A stretch of DNA of 64,000 nt from Desulfomicrobium sp. ZS1. Lineage in GTDB: Bacteria; Desulfobacterota; Desulfovibrionia; Desulfovibrionales; Desulfomicrobiaceae. The translations under genes and the position numbers were made by a program. Below, piece after piece: positions 26,146 through 34,991 of the stretch. Under the pieces are notes generated by a model. It was not told where the DNA came from. It saw only the letters and a list, made by a program, of their open reading frames with translations, and searched no databases. The DNA lies in assembly GCF_024204645.1 (NCBI RefSeq), contig NZ_CP100351.1, forward strand, positions 1,240,001 to 1,304,000. The letters are read 5' to 3'. Each line of letters opens with the position of its first letter. Position 1 is the stretch's first letter.

Positions 26146-29100
26146 TCAGCCGAAAAAGCGGTGCAACAGCTCCTGCAGGCGGGCATGGTCGAAGGGCTTG
26201 GAGAGATAGGCGTCCATGCCGCGCGACAGGAATTTTTCCTCGTCGCCACCCATGGCGTGGGCGGTCAGGGCAATGATGGGGACTCGGGCGTAGGGGGTGA
26301 AGAGGGGATCGTTGCGGATAATCTCCGTGGCCTCGATCCCGTCCATTTCCGGCATCTGGATGTCCATGAGCACCAGATCAACGCCCGGAGCCTGCAGCGT
26401 ATCGAGGGCTTCCTGGCCGTTTCGGGCGCAAATGACGCTGTGCCCCATTTTTTCCAGCATCCGCCTGGCCATGGTCATGTTCACCACGTCATCCTCCACC
26501 AGCAGAATGCCAAGCGGGCGCACAGCGGTCATGGCAAGATCGGGCTGCGCCGATGCCTGTACCTGCTGGAGCGGCGGGGCCGCCCGCAGCGGGATGACGA
26601 AGAAGATGGTCGTGCCTTCTCCTTCCATGCTCTCCACCGAGATGTTGCCGCCCATGAGCGTCACCAGCCGTTTGACGATGGGCAGTCCCAGACCTGTCCC
26701 TTGGTAGCGCCGCGAATAGGTGCCGTCGACCTGCGTGAAGGATTCGAAGACATAATCCAGTTTGTCCGTGGGGATGCCGATCCCTTCGTCCCTGACAGCG
26801 AAGAGGATGCGGGTCGCGTCTCCCTGCTCGCCCACAGGCCAGGCTTCAAGGGTTACGCTGCCCGTGTCGGTGAATTTGAGGGCGTTGCCCATCAGGTTGA
26901 AGAGGATCTGGCGCAGGCGCCCTTCGTCTCCGACAAATCTGCCGATATCGCGTGGGGCCGAGAGCACGAGGCTGATTTTCTTGTCCATGGCCAGGGATCT
27001 GAAAAAGTTCACGGCCTGGGACAACAGATCATCCAGGCTGAAATCCCGGTCCACAAGTTCCATTTTTCCCGCATCGACCTTGGTGAAATCGAGCACATCG
27101 TTCAGCACTCGCAGCAGGTTGCGCGACGATTCCAGGGCCGTGCGTATGTAATCCTCCAGCTCCGGCGGCACCTCCGACTGCATGGCCAACTGCAACATGC
27201 CCATGATCCCGTTCAAGGGGGTGCGCACCTCGTGGCTGATATTGGCCAGGAACTCGCTTTTCGCCCTGTTGGCGGATTCGGCCATCTCCTTGGCGCGGAC
27301 CAGGGCCTGCTGAACCTGTTGGCGTTCGGTGACGTCCTCGAAGGCCACGGCCACCTTCTCCCCGGGCAGGGCAAAGGCGTGAATACGGAAATAGCCCCGG
27401 ATGCGTTCGTCCTCGTAGAGGTGCGCTTCCTTGTCGAAGGGCTCCTTGGTGTGCAGGCAGCGCAGGTAACTGCTTTGCAGAGTGCCTCGGGGCCAGATGT
27501 CCGTGAAGAGCGTGCCGCGGGCCTCTTCGGGACGCTTGTCGATAAGGCGCAGCGCGGCCGGGTTGGCGCTTTCCAGGATCAGCTGGTCCGGTGCCCGGTA
27601 TTTGTAGATGAAAAGACCCGAAGGAATGTCGTGAAAGATTTCCTCGGCGGTCTGGGAAAGCTCGTCGTGGCGCTGGCGCTCGATGGCCAGAGCGATCTGT
27701 TCGGAGACCTCGAGCAGGATGTCCAGATCGTTCCGGGTGTATTGTTTCGGGGTTGCGTAGTTTTGCACGATAAGCGCCCCGATGCCCTTGCCGCGCACCT
27801 TTAGAGGCACGCCCATCCAGCTCTGGGGGATGACGCCCACCAAACGGATTTTTCCCGCCTCGGCCAAGGCGGTCATGTCGCTGCTGCTTAAAATATTGGG
27901 AATGTTCCCGCGCAAGAGCTCCAGGGTCAGGCGACGGTTTTCGGGATCGTTCAGATCGTCGATGCGTGGGGCCGCCTCGCTGACATCGGTCATTTCATCG
28001 ACCCAGTAGGGAAACTCCAATGAATTTTTGTCCGTGTTGATCAGGGCCGTGATCAGATTCTTGGCGTCGATGACTTCGCAAAGGATTTCATGAACGGTGC
28101 GCATGAGGGTGGCAAAATCCGGGGTGGAGTGGGCCGCGTCGTCGATGCGCAGGCGCATGGAGTGCATCTGGGCGCTCTTGCTCAAGGTGTCGCGGGCCAT
28201 CCTGATGGCGGTGATATCCACGCCCAGGCAGGTAACCCCGATGATCTCGCCCTGCACGTTGATGTCCGGCACGGTGTTCCAGCGGATGAGGCGTAGCGCT
28301 CCCTGGCGGGTCCGGATTTCCGTGTCCATGGATTCCGACCCGTGCGCGGCCGGCGCGGGGTGAGGCGTGAGAACCCTGCTCATGGTTTCGCGCTGCCCGG
28401 CGGGGAGGAATACGTCGAACCAGTTTTGGCCGCTGAGTTCCGCCTCGCTCCATCCGGACAGCTGGTGCAGAAAAGGGTTGGAAAAGACGATCCGGCTTTG
28501 ATTGTCCAGAGACACGGCGATGCAGCTGATCTGTTGCAGCAGGTTCCGAAAGCGCTGGTCCGATTCGATCAGCGACAGTTCGAAGCGCTTGCGCGTGCTG
28601 ATGTCTTCCATGGTTCCGATCAGGCAGGGCCGGTTGGTGCCCGCGTCCCGGATGAGGGTGGAGTTGAGGGTCACCCAGATAAGGCTGCCGTCCTTGCGCC
28701 GCACCTGCGTCTCGAAGCCCATGACCCGGATATTCTCTTCCAGAAGTTCCATGTAGCGCTGGCGGTCGCCGGGATCGGCGTAAAGATCGAGGCCAATGTC
28801 CTTGATGCTTGCCATCAGGTCGGCGGGATCGTCGTAGCGCAGGATTTTGGCCATGGAGGCGTTGACGCTCAGAAATGTGCCGCCGGGGGTGGATTGGTAG
28901 ATTCCTTCCAGGGCGTTTTCAAAGATGGTCCGGTAGCCGGCTTCGCTCTGACGCAACGCCGACTGCACGGCTCTGCGGTCGGTCACGTCCTGAAATGTGC
29001 CGGAGAGGACGTGAATCCGGCCGCTCTCGTCAGGTTCGAATTCGGCGCGGATCTGGGCGGTACGGAGTTTGCCGTTTTTCGGGGTGTAGCGCACTTCGGT

Positions 29101-29358
29101 GCGCAGTTCGCGCCGCTTGGTGAAACAGACTCCGACCTTGCGCAGGAAGCGCTCCCTGTCCCGGGAATCCAGCAGTTCAAGGAAGCGGTCCAGGGATGGA
29201 AGCGTCTCCTCGGGCGTGAATCCGAGCAGATGATACTGTTCGTCGGACCAGAAGGTCGCGCCGCTTGAAAAGTCATGTTCGAAGGAGCCGATGCCTGCGT
29301 GACGCTGGGCGCGGTTCAGGTGGTCGAGTTGACGCTGCAGGGAAATGTTTGCCGGCAT
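26146..29358 (-). CDS. Cytoplasmic hybrid histidine kinase (PAS-PAS-PAS-GAF-PAS-HK-REC)
   Basis: A 1070-residue soluble sensor kinase with no membrane segment. Three N-terminal PAS domains (about 1-135, 140-265, 268-395) precede a GAF domain (about 410-580) and a fourth PAS (about 590-695). HisKA follows with phospho-acceptor His709 in SHEVRTPLNG, then HATPase (FNLMGNALKFT, GTGLGLPIVKRL) and a receiver with Asp999 (LVLMDIQMPEMDG). No Hpt is attached. It should sense an intracellular signal, which is unknown. Its ATG shares one base with the stop of the SUI1-type gene (TGATG), so the two are translationally coupled. Confidence 0.9.
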   Translation of the reverse strand: MPANISLQRQLDHLNRAQRHAGIGSFEHDFSSGATFWSDEQYHLLGFTPEETLPSLDRFLELLDSRDRERFLRKVGVCFTKRRELRTEVRYTPKNGKLRTAQIRAEFEPDESGRIHVLSGTFQDVTDRRAVQSALRQSEAGYRTIFENALEGIYQSTPGGTFLSVNASMAKILRYDDPADLMASIKDIGLDLYADPGDRQRYMELLEENIRVMGFETQVRRKDGSLIWVTLNSTLIRDAGTNRPCLIGTMEDISTRKRFELSLIESDQRFRNLLQQISCIAVSLDNQSRIVFSNPFLHQLSGWSEAELSGQNWFDVFLPAGQRETMSRVLTPHPAPAAHGSESMDTEIRTRQGALRLIRWNTVPDINVQGEIIGVTCLGVDITAIRMARDTLSKSAQMHSMRLRIDDAAHSTPDFATLMRTVHEILCEVIDAKNLITALINTDKNSLEFPYWVDEMTDVSEAAPRIDDLNDPENRRLTLELLRGNIPNILSSSDMTALAEAGKIRLVGVIPQSWMGVPLKVRGKGIGALIVQNYATPKQYTRNDLDILLEVSEQIALAIERQRHDELSQTAEEIFHDIPSGLFIYKYRAPDQLILESANPAALRLIDKRPEEARGTLFTDIWPRGTLQSSYLRCLHTKEPFDKEAHLYEDERIRGYFRIHAFALPGEKVAVAFEDVTERQQVQQALVRAKEMAESANRAKSEFLANISHEVRTPLNGIMGMLQLAMQSEVPPELEDYIRTALESSRNLLRVLNDVLDFTKVDAGKMELVDRDFSLDDLLSQAVNFFRSLAMDKKISLVLSAPRDIGRFVGDEGRLRQILFNLMGNALKFTDTGSVTLEAWPVGEQGDATRILFAVRDEGIGIPTDKLDYVFESFTQVDGTYSRRYQGTGLGLPIVKRLVTLMGGNISVESMEGEGTTIFFVIPLRAAPPLQQVQASAQPDLAMTAVRPLGILLVEDDVVNMTMARRMLEKMGHSVICARNGQEALDTLQAPGVDLVLMDIQMPEMDGIEATEIIRNDPLFTPYARVPIIALTAHAMGGDEEKFLSRGMDAYLSKPFDHARLQELLHRFFG

Positions 29359-29699
29359 CAGCTTCCCGATTTTTTGGCGGATATGCCACGGTCTTTAAGG
29401 AAGGCCAGCAGGGTGTCGCGGTGTTCCCCCTGGAATTCGAGGACGGTGCCGCGAAGCGTGCCGCCGCATCCCAGGCGCTTCTTGCAGTCCGACAGCAGCG
29501 CTTTGAGTTCTGCCTCCGGCAGGGGCAAGCCGGTCACGACCGTGACTCCTGCGCCCTTGCGGCCTTTTGTTTCCCTGCCGACCCGTATCGGGCCGGAGGC
29601 TGCGGGTCCGTTTTGGCCGCAGATGCAGTCCACCCGTCCGCATTTGCGGCAGACGGGCTTTTCCGTGGAGTAGACTGTCTTGAAGGAATCACGAGGCAT
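29358..29699 (-). CDS. SUI1/eIF1-like translation factor (YciH family)
   Basis: A 113-residue protein with the eIF1/SUI1 fold. The N-terminus holds a short Cys cluster (CRKCGRVDCIC), then the conserved core RKGAGVTVVTGLPLPEAELK and LKKRLGCGGTLRGT-like sequence (here CKKRLGCGGTLRGTVLEFQG). Bacterial YciH-type proteins can act on start-site fidelity in initiation assays; the physiological role is unclear. ATG 29699 has AAAGGA upstream. Its pairing with a sensor-kinase gene is unexplained. Four cysteines before the SUI1 domain suggest a small metal site. Confidence 0.85.
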   Translation of the reverse strand: MPRDSFKTVYSTEKPVCRKCGRVDCICGQNGPAASGPIRVGRETKGRKGAGVTVVTGLPLPEAELKALLSDCKKRLGCGGTLRGTVLEFQGEHRDTLLAFLKDRGISAKKSGS

Positions 29700-29823
29700 G
29701 GAGGCGTCCTTTGCATGGTCCAAAAAAATAGTGCGGCGGCCTTGCCGCCGATGTCGGACAATGCGTTAAAGTTTGCTTGATGACAAGGCGTTCGTCATAC
29801 AGTCCCTTGGCTAAAAAATCTGG

Positions 29824-30780
29824 TCAGGGGAGAGCGGGGATGATTCTATCCATGTCGTGCATGTAGCGTTCGATCTTGGACCGGGTCACGGCATCGGTCA
29901 GGGGCTTTGCGGCGTGGGTGTATTCATGGTGCGCCATGAAGCACCAGGACAGGCCGCGCAGGATGATGACCTGTTCCATGATCCGGCTGAGATGGATGAG
30001 CTCTTTAAGCGCCGGGGACTCGGGCAGTTGGCGGTGGTAGGCCTGCAGGAATGCGTTTTTCTGCTGCGGGGTGAAAAGCGTCTCACTTTTCCACAGGGTG
30101 GTCGTGGGCGCCAGAAAATGGCCCAGATCCTGATGACGGCTGGAAACCACGGCCTTTTCCCAGTCCACCAGAAACGCCTCTGTTGGAGAGATCAGAAAAT
30201 TGCCGGAATTGACTTCCGTGTTGACCACGCAGAGGCGGTCGGCCGCGAAGAGGGCGCGGTTATCCTCGCCCAGGCGCACGATGCGTCCGTGATAGTCGAG
30301 CAGGCGGGCGCGCTGCCGCGTCAGGGCATGACTTGGATAGCGGTTGATGAGCGTCAGGCTCTCCGAGGCGATGGCCGCGATCGGATCTTCCTGCACCAGC
30401 AACTCCGGACAGGGCGGCAGGGCGTGAATACGCGCGAATATGCCTGCCGCGCGTTCCAGGTCGCGCTCGTAGACCAGCGCTCCGCCCGGCAGATGTTGCA
30501 TGAGCATGACCCCGCCTCCGAAAGGACGGTGATCCGAATGCACGCGCACGGGGCGCGGAGTCACTCCGGAAGGTTCGACGCATTGCAACACCTTGAATTC
30601 ATATCCAATCTGGTCGTCAAGGCCGAGCTGGCTGCCATGGTTGATACGAAAGACGAGGCGCTGGTGCCCGCATTGCACCAGAAAATTCTGATTGTACTCG
30701 CCGGCGGCCAGGAAGCTGACTTCTGGCGAGCCCTGCATCCATCCGTGATCGAGCAGAAAGGAGCGGATCAGGGTTTCCAT
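29824..30780 (-). CDS. Phosphotransferase-fold protein with altered catalytic loop
   Basis: A 318-residue protein of the aminoglycoside phosphotransferase/choline kinase fold. N-lobe: GEYNQNFLVQ and LVFRINHGS (the ATP-binding lysine region reads VFRINHG). The catalytic loop is VVNTEVNSGNFLI (N187-T-E189), where relatives have HxDxxxxN; the metal-binding loop is LVDWEKA, as expected. So His and Asp of the loop are replaced by Asn and Glu, while the downstream Asn remains. Its start overlaps the TIGR04282-type gene by 13 bases, and it is the last gene of the feo-led operon. The substrate is unknown; a sugar-like target would fit the neighbours. Confidence 0.8.
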   Translation of the reverse strand: METLIRSFLLDHGWMQGSPEVSFLAAGEYNQNFLVQCGHQRLVFRINHGSQLGLDDQIGYEFKVLQCVEPSGVTPRPVRVHSDHRPFGGGVMLMQHLPGGALVYERDLERAAGIFARIHALPPCPELLVQEDPIAAIASESLTLINRYPSHALTRQRARLLDYHGRIVRLGEDNRALFAADRLCVVNTEVNSGNFLISPTEAFLVDWEKAVVSSRHQDLGHFLAPTTTLWKSETLFTPQQKNAFLQAYHRQLPESPALKELIHLSRIMEQVIILRGLSWCFMAHHEYTHAAKPLTDAVTRSKIERYMHDMDRIIPALP

Positions 30781-31433
30781 GCGTTCTCCACCAGTCCGAG
30801 GGCGCGGATGAGATCCATCGAGCGTGATTTTTTGTTCCGGTTGCGGGCGGCATAGGCGGACAGATCATCCAGCGTGTCCACATCCGGCCAGGCTGGCAGG
30901 AGATGATGGGTGAGGCCTGCGGCCGTGATGTTGGCCCGGGTCTTTTTCAGGACCTGCGGCCCGCTCCAGGAGACCCCGCTAAAAATGTCAGCGGGCAGGG
31001 GCTCGCGCAGGCCCAGAAGGTAAAAACCTCCGTCGGTAGCCGGACCCAGGCAGACCTGGGCGGCACGCAGGGCTGCGAACGCCTCTGTGATGTGCTGTCC
31101 CGGCAGGTCGGGCAGGTCGCTGCCGATGAGGACCGCCATGTCGCCGCCTTCCTGCAGCGCGGTGCGCAGGGCATGCAGCATGCGTTCCCCCAGGTGCGCG
31201 CCGTGCTGCGCCGTGTAGCGGAGTTCGGGGCCGAAGAGCCGCTCGTAATCGGCAAGGGGGCGGAAGGGGTCGCAGCACAGGGTCACGTTTGCGCCCAGCT
31301 CGGTCAGCATGCGCAGCTCGTCGTGGATAAACGCCTCGTGTAATTTCGCCGCGTGCTCAAGACCCACTGTTTGCCCCAGTCTGGTTTTGACCATGCCGGG
31401 CTGCGGATATTTGGTGAAGACGAGCACGCGCAT
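30768..31433 (-). CDS. TIGR04282-type (DUF2064) glycosyltransferase-like protein
   Basis: A 221-residue GT-A-like protein. The N-terminus VFTKYPQPGMVKTRLG is the nucleotide-sugar binding start of this family; the conserved IGSDLPDLPG and LGPATDGGFYLLGL segments follow. Families TIGR04282 and TIGR04283 are usually adjacent and are named for arsenosugar biosynthesis, a role proven only in some organisms. The TIGR04283-type gene ends three bases upstream. No arsM or radical-SAM arsenosugar gene is visible, so the product may be another glycoside. Confidence 0.86.
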   Translation of the reverse strand: MRVLVFTKYPQPGMVKTRLGQTVGLEHAAKLHEAFIHDELRMLTELGANVTLCCDPFRPLADYERLFGPELRYTAQHGAHLGERMLHALRTALQEGGDMAVLIGSDLPDLPGQHITEAFAALRAAQVCLGPATDGGFYLLGLREPLPADIFSGVSWSGPQVLKKTRANITAAGLTHHLLPAWPDVDTLDDLSAYAARNRNKKSRSMDLIRALGLVENAWKP

Positions 31434-31436
31434 GGT

Positions 31437-32138
31437 TCAGCCCCCGTGCTTGTGATACAGACCGGCCAGGACTCTTGGCGGCACTCCGCAATGGTAAAGG
31501 AGTCGCAGGCAGAGGTTGCGCAGGGTGCAGCGCAGGATGCCTTCACGCAACTGACGCCGGGCGGAGGTGCGCACCGGCATGGCCAGGATGCGGATATTGT
31601 GTCCCTGCCTGCGCAGGCGGGTCATGAATTCCAGGTCTTCCATGATCGGTATGGACGCAAATCCGTTCAATTCTTCGAAAACGCTGCGGCGCACGAAGAT
31701 GGCCTGGTCCCCGTAGGGCACGCGGGTGCGCCTGGAGCGCAGGTTGGCCAGCGCGGCGATGAAAGACAACCCCGGCGTGCGCGGTTCATAGCGCAGGCTG
31801 AAGGCCCCGCCGGAGAGATGTGTGTCGCGTAGGGTCTGGCGGATGAGGGCGAACGCGTTTTCGGGCAGGACGGTGTCGGCATGCAGAAAAAGCAGAACGT
31901 CGCCCCCGGCGGCTGCCGCGCCGTGGTTCAGCTGCACTCCCCGGCCGGGCGGGCAGGATAGCCGCAATACGGGCTTGTCGCTGATGCGGGTCAGGGTGTC
32001 GGCTTCGGGAGCGCCGTCAACGACAAGTATTTCGGTGTCCTTGCTTGCTTTTTCACTATGGATTCGTCGCAGGAGGTCTTCCAGCAAGGACGCGATGCCC
32101 TTCTCCCGGTAGACCGGGATGACAACGGATATCTTCAT
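31437..32138 (-). CDS. TIGR04283-type family 2 glycosyltransferase
   Basis: A 233-residue cytosolic GT2 enzyme. It shows the start ISVVIPVYRE, the acidic motif LLFLHADTVLP (DxD-like HAD), and the later GDQAIFVRRSVFEELNGF and IPIMEDLEFMTRLRR, which carries the ED motif of the acceptor site. The C-terminus has basic helices that may touch the membrane. Its ATG overlaps the upstream feoA stop (ATGA), an unusual join of sugar transfer to iron uptake. ATG 32138 matches the family start. Confidence 0.87.
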   Translation of the reverse strand: MKISVVIPVYREKGIASLLEDLLRRIHSEKASKDTEILVVDGAPEADTLTRISDKPVLRLSCPPGRGVQLNHGAAAAGGDVLLFLHADTVLPENAFALIRQTLRDTHLSGGAFSLRYEPRTPGLSFIAALANLRSRRTRVPYGDQAIFVRRSVFEELNGFASIPIMEDLEFMTRLRRQGHNIRILAMPVRTSARRQLREGILRCTLRNLCLRLLYHCGVPPRVLAGLYHKHGG

Positions 32139-32389
32139 TCCACCACAACGGATTTTCCCAGGCTGCGACATAGGCATAGCCGGGATGAGCGGACCAGAAC
32201 CATGAGCGGGCCCCTTGAGTTGGAGATCATCTCAATCTGCGTGCCCGGGGTAATGCCCATGGCTGCGAGCTTGCTCAGATGACAGCCCTGGGATTTGATC
32301 AGACATTGGACCACCGCTTTTTCGCCGTCCTTCAAGTCGCAGAGGGTGCGGACCCCATTGGCCGTGTCTTTGAGTTTGCAGAAAAACAT
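32135..32389 (-). CDS. feoA: FeoA domain protein (second copy)
   Basis: An 84-residue SH3-like FeoA protein. TLCDLKDGEKAVVQCLIKSQ is followed by LAAMGITPGTQIEMISNSRG, the typical two-half FeoA core; cysteines (C5, C17, C29, C36, C72, C74) are more frequent than usual. FeoA proteins bind and tune FeoB. The start shares one base with the feoB stop (TAATG) and the stop overlaps the glycosyltransferase start. Confidence 0.88.
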   Translation of the reverse strand: MFFCKLKDTANGVRTLCDLKDGEKAVVQCLIKSQGCHLSKLAAMGITPGTQIEMISNSRGPLMVLVRSSRLCLCRSLGKSVVVE

Positions 32390-34557
32390 TACCACCCCAT
32401 CCTCATGCCGAGCTGGTACGCGGCCACAGCCAGGGCAAAGGCAAAGCTCGTGTTGAAGACGACGCTGAAAACGGCCCAACCCCAGGAAGCCTCGCGGGCG
32501 ATGGCGACCACGGTCACAAAACAGGGGGAATAAAGCAGCACAAAGATCATGACGCTCACCGCCACGCTGGTGTTCCAGCCGGGAGCGGAGGCGATGCGCT
32601 CGGAAAAGCTCTGCGCCTGATCGTCGCCCAGGGCATGGGCCGTGGCCAAAGTGGAGACGATGACCTCCTTGGCCGCGATTCCTCCCAAAAGGGCGATATT
32701 GGTCCGCCAGTCGAATCCGGCCCAGGCCGTGACAGGCTCGATGGCGCGTCCCGTGCGTCCGGCCAGGGAATTGGCCAGGGTCTCTTCCTTGAGGCGCAGG
32801 CCAAGTTCTGCAATGTCGTTTTGTAGTGCCAGCCGGGTTTCTTCCACCGGTTCCGAAGCCAGGCGCGTTTCCAGATTTTCGATCTGGGCCTCAATGGGCG
32901 CGGCCAGCTCCACGGAGAGAGCCGGAAAGGTCATCATGGCCCAGATCAAAATGGAGATGGCCAGAATCACGGTGCCGGCTTTTTTGATGTACTGCCAGCC
33001 ACGCTCCCAAGTGTGCAGCACCATACCCATGGCTGTGGGCATGCGGTAGGGCGGCAGCTCCATGACAAAGGGGGTGGACGGCCCGCGAATGACGGATGAG
33101 CGCAGCAATTTGGCCACCACCAGGGCTGCGGCCCAGCCGGTCAGGGTGATCAGGAACATGACTCTGGCCCCGTGTCCCGGAAAGAAGGCTGCGGCGAGCA
33201 GGATGAAGACGGGCACTTTGGCTCCGCAGACCATGAAGGGGGCGGTCAAGAGCGTGGCCAGCTTCTCCTTGGGGCTCCTGAGGGTGCGCGCGGCCATGAC
33301 GCCGGGCACGGCGCAGCCTCCGGGGATGCCTCCGGAGATGATGAAGGGCACGACCGAGCTGCCGTGCAATCCGAAGATGCGAAAGACTCGGTCCAGCATG
33401 TAGGCCATGCGTGCCATGTACCCGGAATCTTCAAGAAAAGTGATGCCCAGAAACATGATCAGGATAAGCGGTACAAAGCCCAGCACGCCGCCAACTCCGG
33501 CGATGATCCCGTCCACGATCAGCGATCTGGCCAGCCCGCCGGGCAGATGCATGGCCAGGGAGGAGAGCCATTCGAAAAAGGACTCGACCCAGCCCATGGG
33601 GATCTGGCCGATGGCGAACGTCACGCTGAAGAGTCCGTAGAGAACGCAGAGCATGATGGTCGGCCCAGCCAGTTGATGGGTCAGGACGCTGTCGATCTTG
33701 TCCGACAGGTCGGCGCGGCCCTGCAGATCGGGTTGAATGGTCAGCACGCCCTGGCGCAGAATGGAGGCGATGTACCCGTAGCGGTAGTCGGCGACAATGA
33801 ATTCGGGCTGAGTCTTGAGTGTTTTTTCGCAGTGCCGGGCGACATCGTCGGCCATGTCGCGCATGTTGCGGTGCAGTTCGGAATCAGCCTCGAAAAGCTG
33901 TCGTACGATCAGGTCGTTTTCCAGAAATTTGAGGGCCAGCCAGCGCGGGGGATAGGTCTGTGTCAGAAAGTTCCGTTTTTTTATCAGCTCGGTCATTTCC
34001 TGCAGGACCGGGTCGAGGTCCGGGCCGTAGGAGATGTGCAGCGGCTGCCAGACTTTTTGCGGGTGATTCATGGCGGCGTCCAAGGCTTCGCGCACCCCTT
34101 TGTCGGAACGCGCCACGGTGCGTACGACAGGCACATTCATGAGGCTGGCCAGACGTTGCGAATCGATGGTCATCCCCTTGGCTTCCAGGGCGTCGACCAT
34201 GTTCAGGGCCAGGGTCACGGGAATGCCGATTTCAAGAAACTGCACCGTCAGGTACAGGTTGCGCTCCAGGCTGGTCGCGTCGAGGACGTTGATGACGCCC
34301 TGGGGGCGCTCGTGGATCAGGAAGTCCCGAGCCACCAACTCTTCCTGGGAATAGGCGGTCAGGGAGTAGGTGCCGGGCAGGTCCACCACGCGGGTCAGGC
34401 CGGCCGGGGTGTCGACATACCCTTCCTTCTTTTCCACGGTGATACCCGGATAATTGCCGACGTGTTGCCGCGAGCCGGTCAGGGCGTTGAACAGGGTTGT
34501 TTTGCCTGCGTTGGGGTTGCCGGCCAGGGCTATGGTTGCGATGACAGATTCAGACAA
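32389..34557 (-). CDS. feoB: Ferrous iron transporter FeoB
   Basis: A 722-residue inner-membrane Fe2+ transporter. The N-terminal G domain has G1 GNPNAGKTT, the switch region VGNYPGITVEKKEG, G3 DLPGTYSLTAYS and G4 NMVDAL. A helical GDI-like spacer follows, then the membrane domain with paired Gate motifs (PLILIMFLGITFLEDSGYMAR, FGLHGSSVVPFIISGGIPGGCAVPG). No ATG occurs at the expected place. I favour TTG 34557, giving MSESVIATIALAGNPNAG and an eight-base overlap with feoA; the frame is open to another TTG at 34578. Expression is probably set by the DtxR-type site upstream. Confidence 0.95.
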   Translation of the reverse strand: MSESVIATIALAGNPNAGKTTLFNALTGSRQHVGNYPGITVEKKEGYVDTPAGLTRVVDLPGTYSLTAYSQEELVARDFLIHERPQGVINVLDATSLERNLYLTVQFLEIGIPVTLALNMVDALEAKGMTIDSQRLASLMNVPVVRTVARSDKGVREALDAAMNHPQKVWQPLHISYGPDLDPVLQEMTELIKKRNFLTQTYPPRWLALKFLENDLIVRQLFEADSELHRNMRDMADDVARHCEKTLKTQPEFIVADYRYGYIASILRQGVLTIQPDLQGRADLSDKIDSVLTHQLAGPTIMLCVLYGLFSVTFAIGQIPMGWVESFFEWLSSLAMHLPGGLARSLIVDGIIAGVGGVLGFVPLILIMFLGITFLEDSGYMARMAYMLDRVFRIFGLHGSSVVPFIISGGIPGGCAVPGVMAARTLRSPKEKLATLLTAPFMVCGAKVPVFILLAAAFFPGHGARVMFLITLTGWAAALVVAKLLRSSVIRGPSTPFVMELPPYRMPTAMGMVLHTWERGWQYIKKAGTVILAISILIWAMMTFPALSVELAAPIEAQIENLETRLASEPVEETRLALQNDIAELGLRLKEETLANSLAGRTGRAIEPVTAWAGFDWRTNIALLGGIAAKEVIVSTLATAHALGDDQAQSFSERIASAPGWNTSVAVSVMIFVLLYSPCFVTVVAIAREASWGWAVFSVVFNTSFAFALAVAAYQLGMRMGW

Positions 34558-34801
34558 GGTCGTTATCCGGGAGTTCAACGGTGATGAAATCAGCTTCGCT
34601 GTTGCGCAGGGTCAGGGTGAAACCCTTGAGTCGCAGGGCCACAGGGTCTTTGAGCGGTGCGCGGCCGATGACGATGATTTCCGTTCCGGGCACCAGTCCC
34701 ATGTCGCGGATTCGGCGGCCAAGCTCTCCCTGCGCGCCGATCGTCTTGATGATGCCATGTTGATCCACGCGCATTTCACGCAAATTGACTATGGTAGGCA
34801 C
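34550..34801 (-). CDS. feoA: FeoA domain protein (first copy)
   Basis: An 83-residue FeoA protein, first gene of the operon: TIVNLREMRVDQHGIIKTIG, ELGRRIRDMGLVPGTEIIVIGRAPLKDP, LRLKGFTLTLRNSEADFI. It follows the family more closely than the second copy. The GTG start at 34801 is supported by AAGGAG five bases upstream; the much longer open frame to 35098 has no ribosome site and crosses the promoter. Confidence 0.92.
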   Translation of the reverse strand: MPTIVNLREMRVDQHGIIKTIGAQGELGRRIRDMGLVPGTEIIVIGRAPLKDPVALRLKGFTLTLRNSEADFITVELPDNDLV

Positions 34802-34847
34802 AGGATCTCCTTGATGCGGTCTTTCGACTCGTGTTTGAGCCGGAGAG

Positions 34848-34875
34848 ACAATATTTAGTACGTCTAATTTGTCAA
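34848..34875 (-). promoter_or_regulatory. Predicted feo promoter
   Basis: On the minus strand TTGACA (34875-34870), 16 bases, TATTGT (34853-34848). It sits about 45 bases before the GTG start and contains an operator-like palindrome between its two boxes. Confidence 0.6.
34855..34867. promoter_or_regulatory. Operator-like palindrome in the feo promoter
   Basis: TTAG-TACGT-CTAA, extended by one further pair on each side. It lies between -35 and -10, where a repressor would block polymerase. A near-identical motif precedes the DtxR-family gene. Confidence 0.5.
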
Positions 34876-34991
34876 GCAGCTTAAGAGCCCTTTTGCAGCC
34901 GTTACATAAGCTCAACAGACGGTAATTTCGAGATATTTTGACTAGCTCCACAAGCGTTTTCTTCGGGTTTCGCAGCGCGGACATGAAGGTA

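Noticed and set aside
26110-27804. 564-codon + strand frame opposite the second hybrid kinase
   Set aside because: Antisense shadow; starts in a repeat and has no recognisable domain.
29824-32138. Interpretation as a proven arsenosugar pathway
   Set aside because: Only the two glycosyltransferase-like families that carry that name are present; no arsenic methyltransferase or radical-SAM partner lies in the window.
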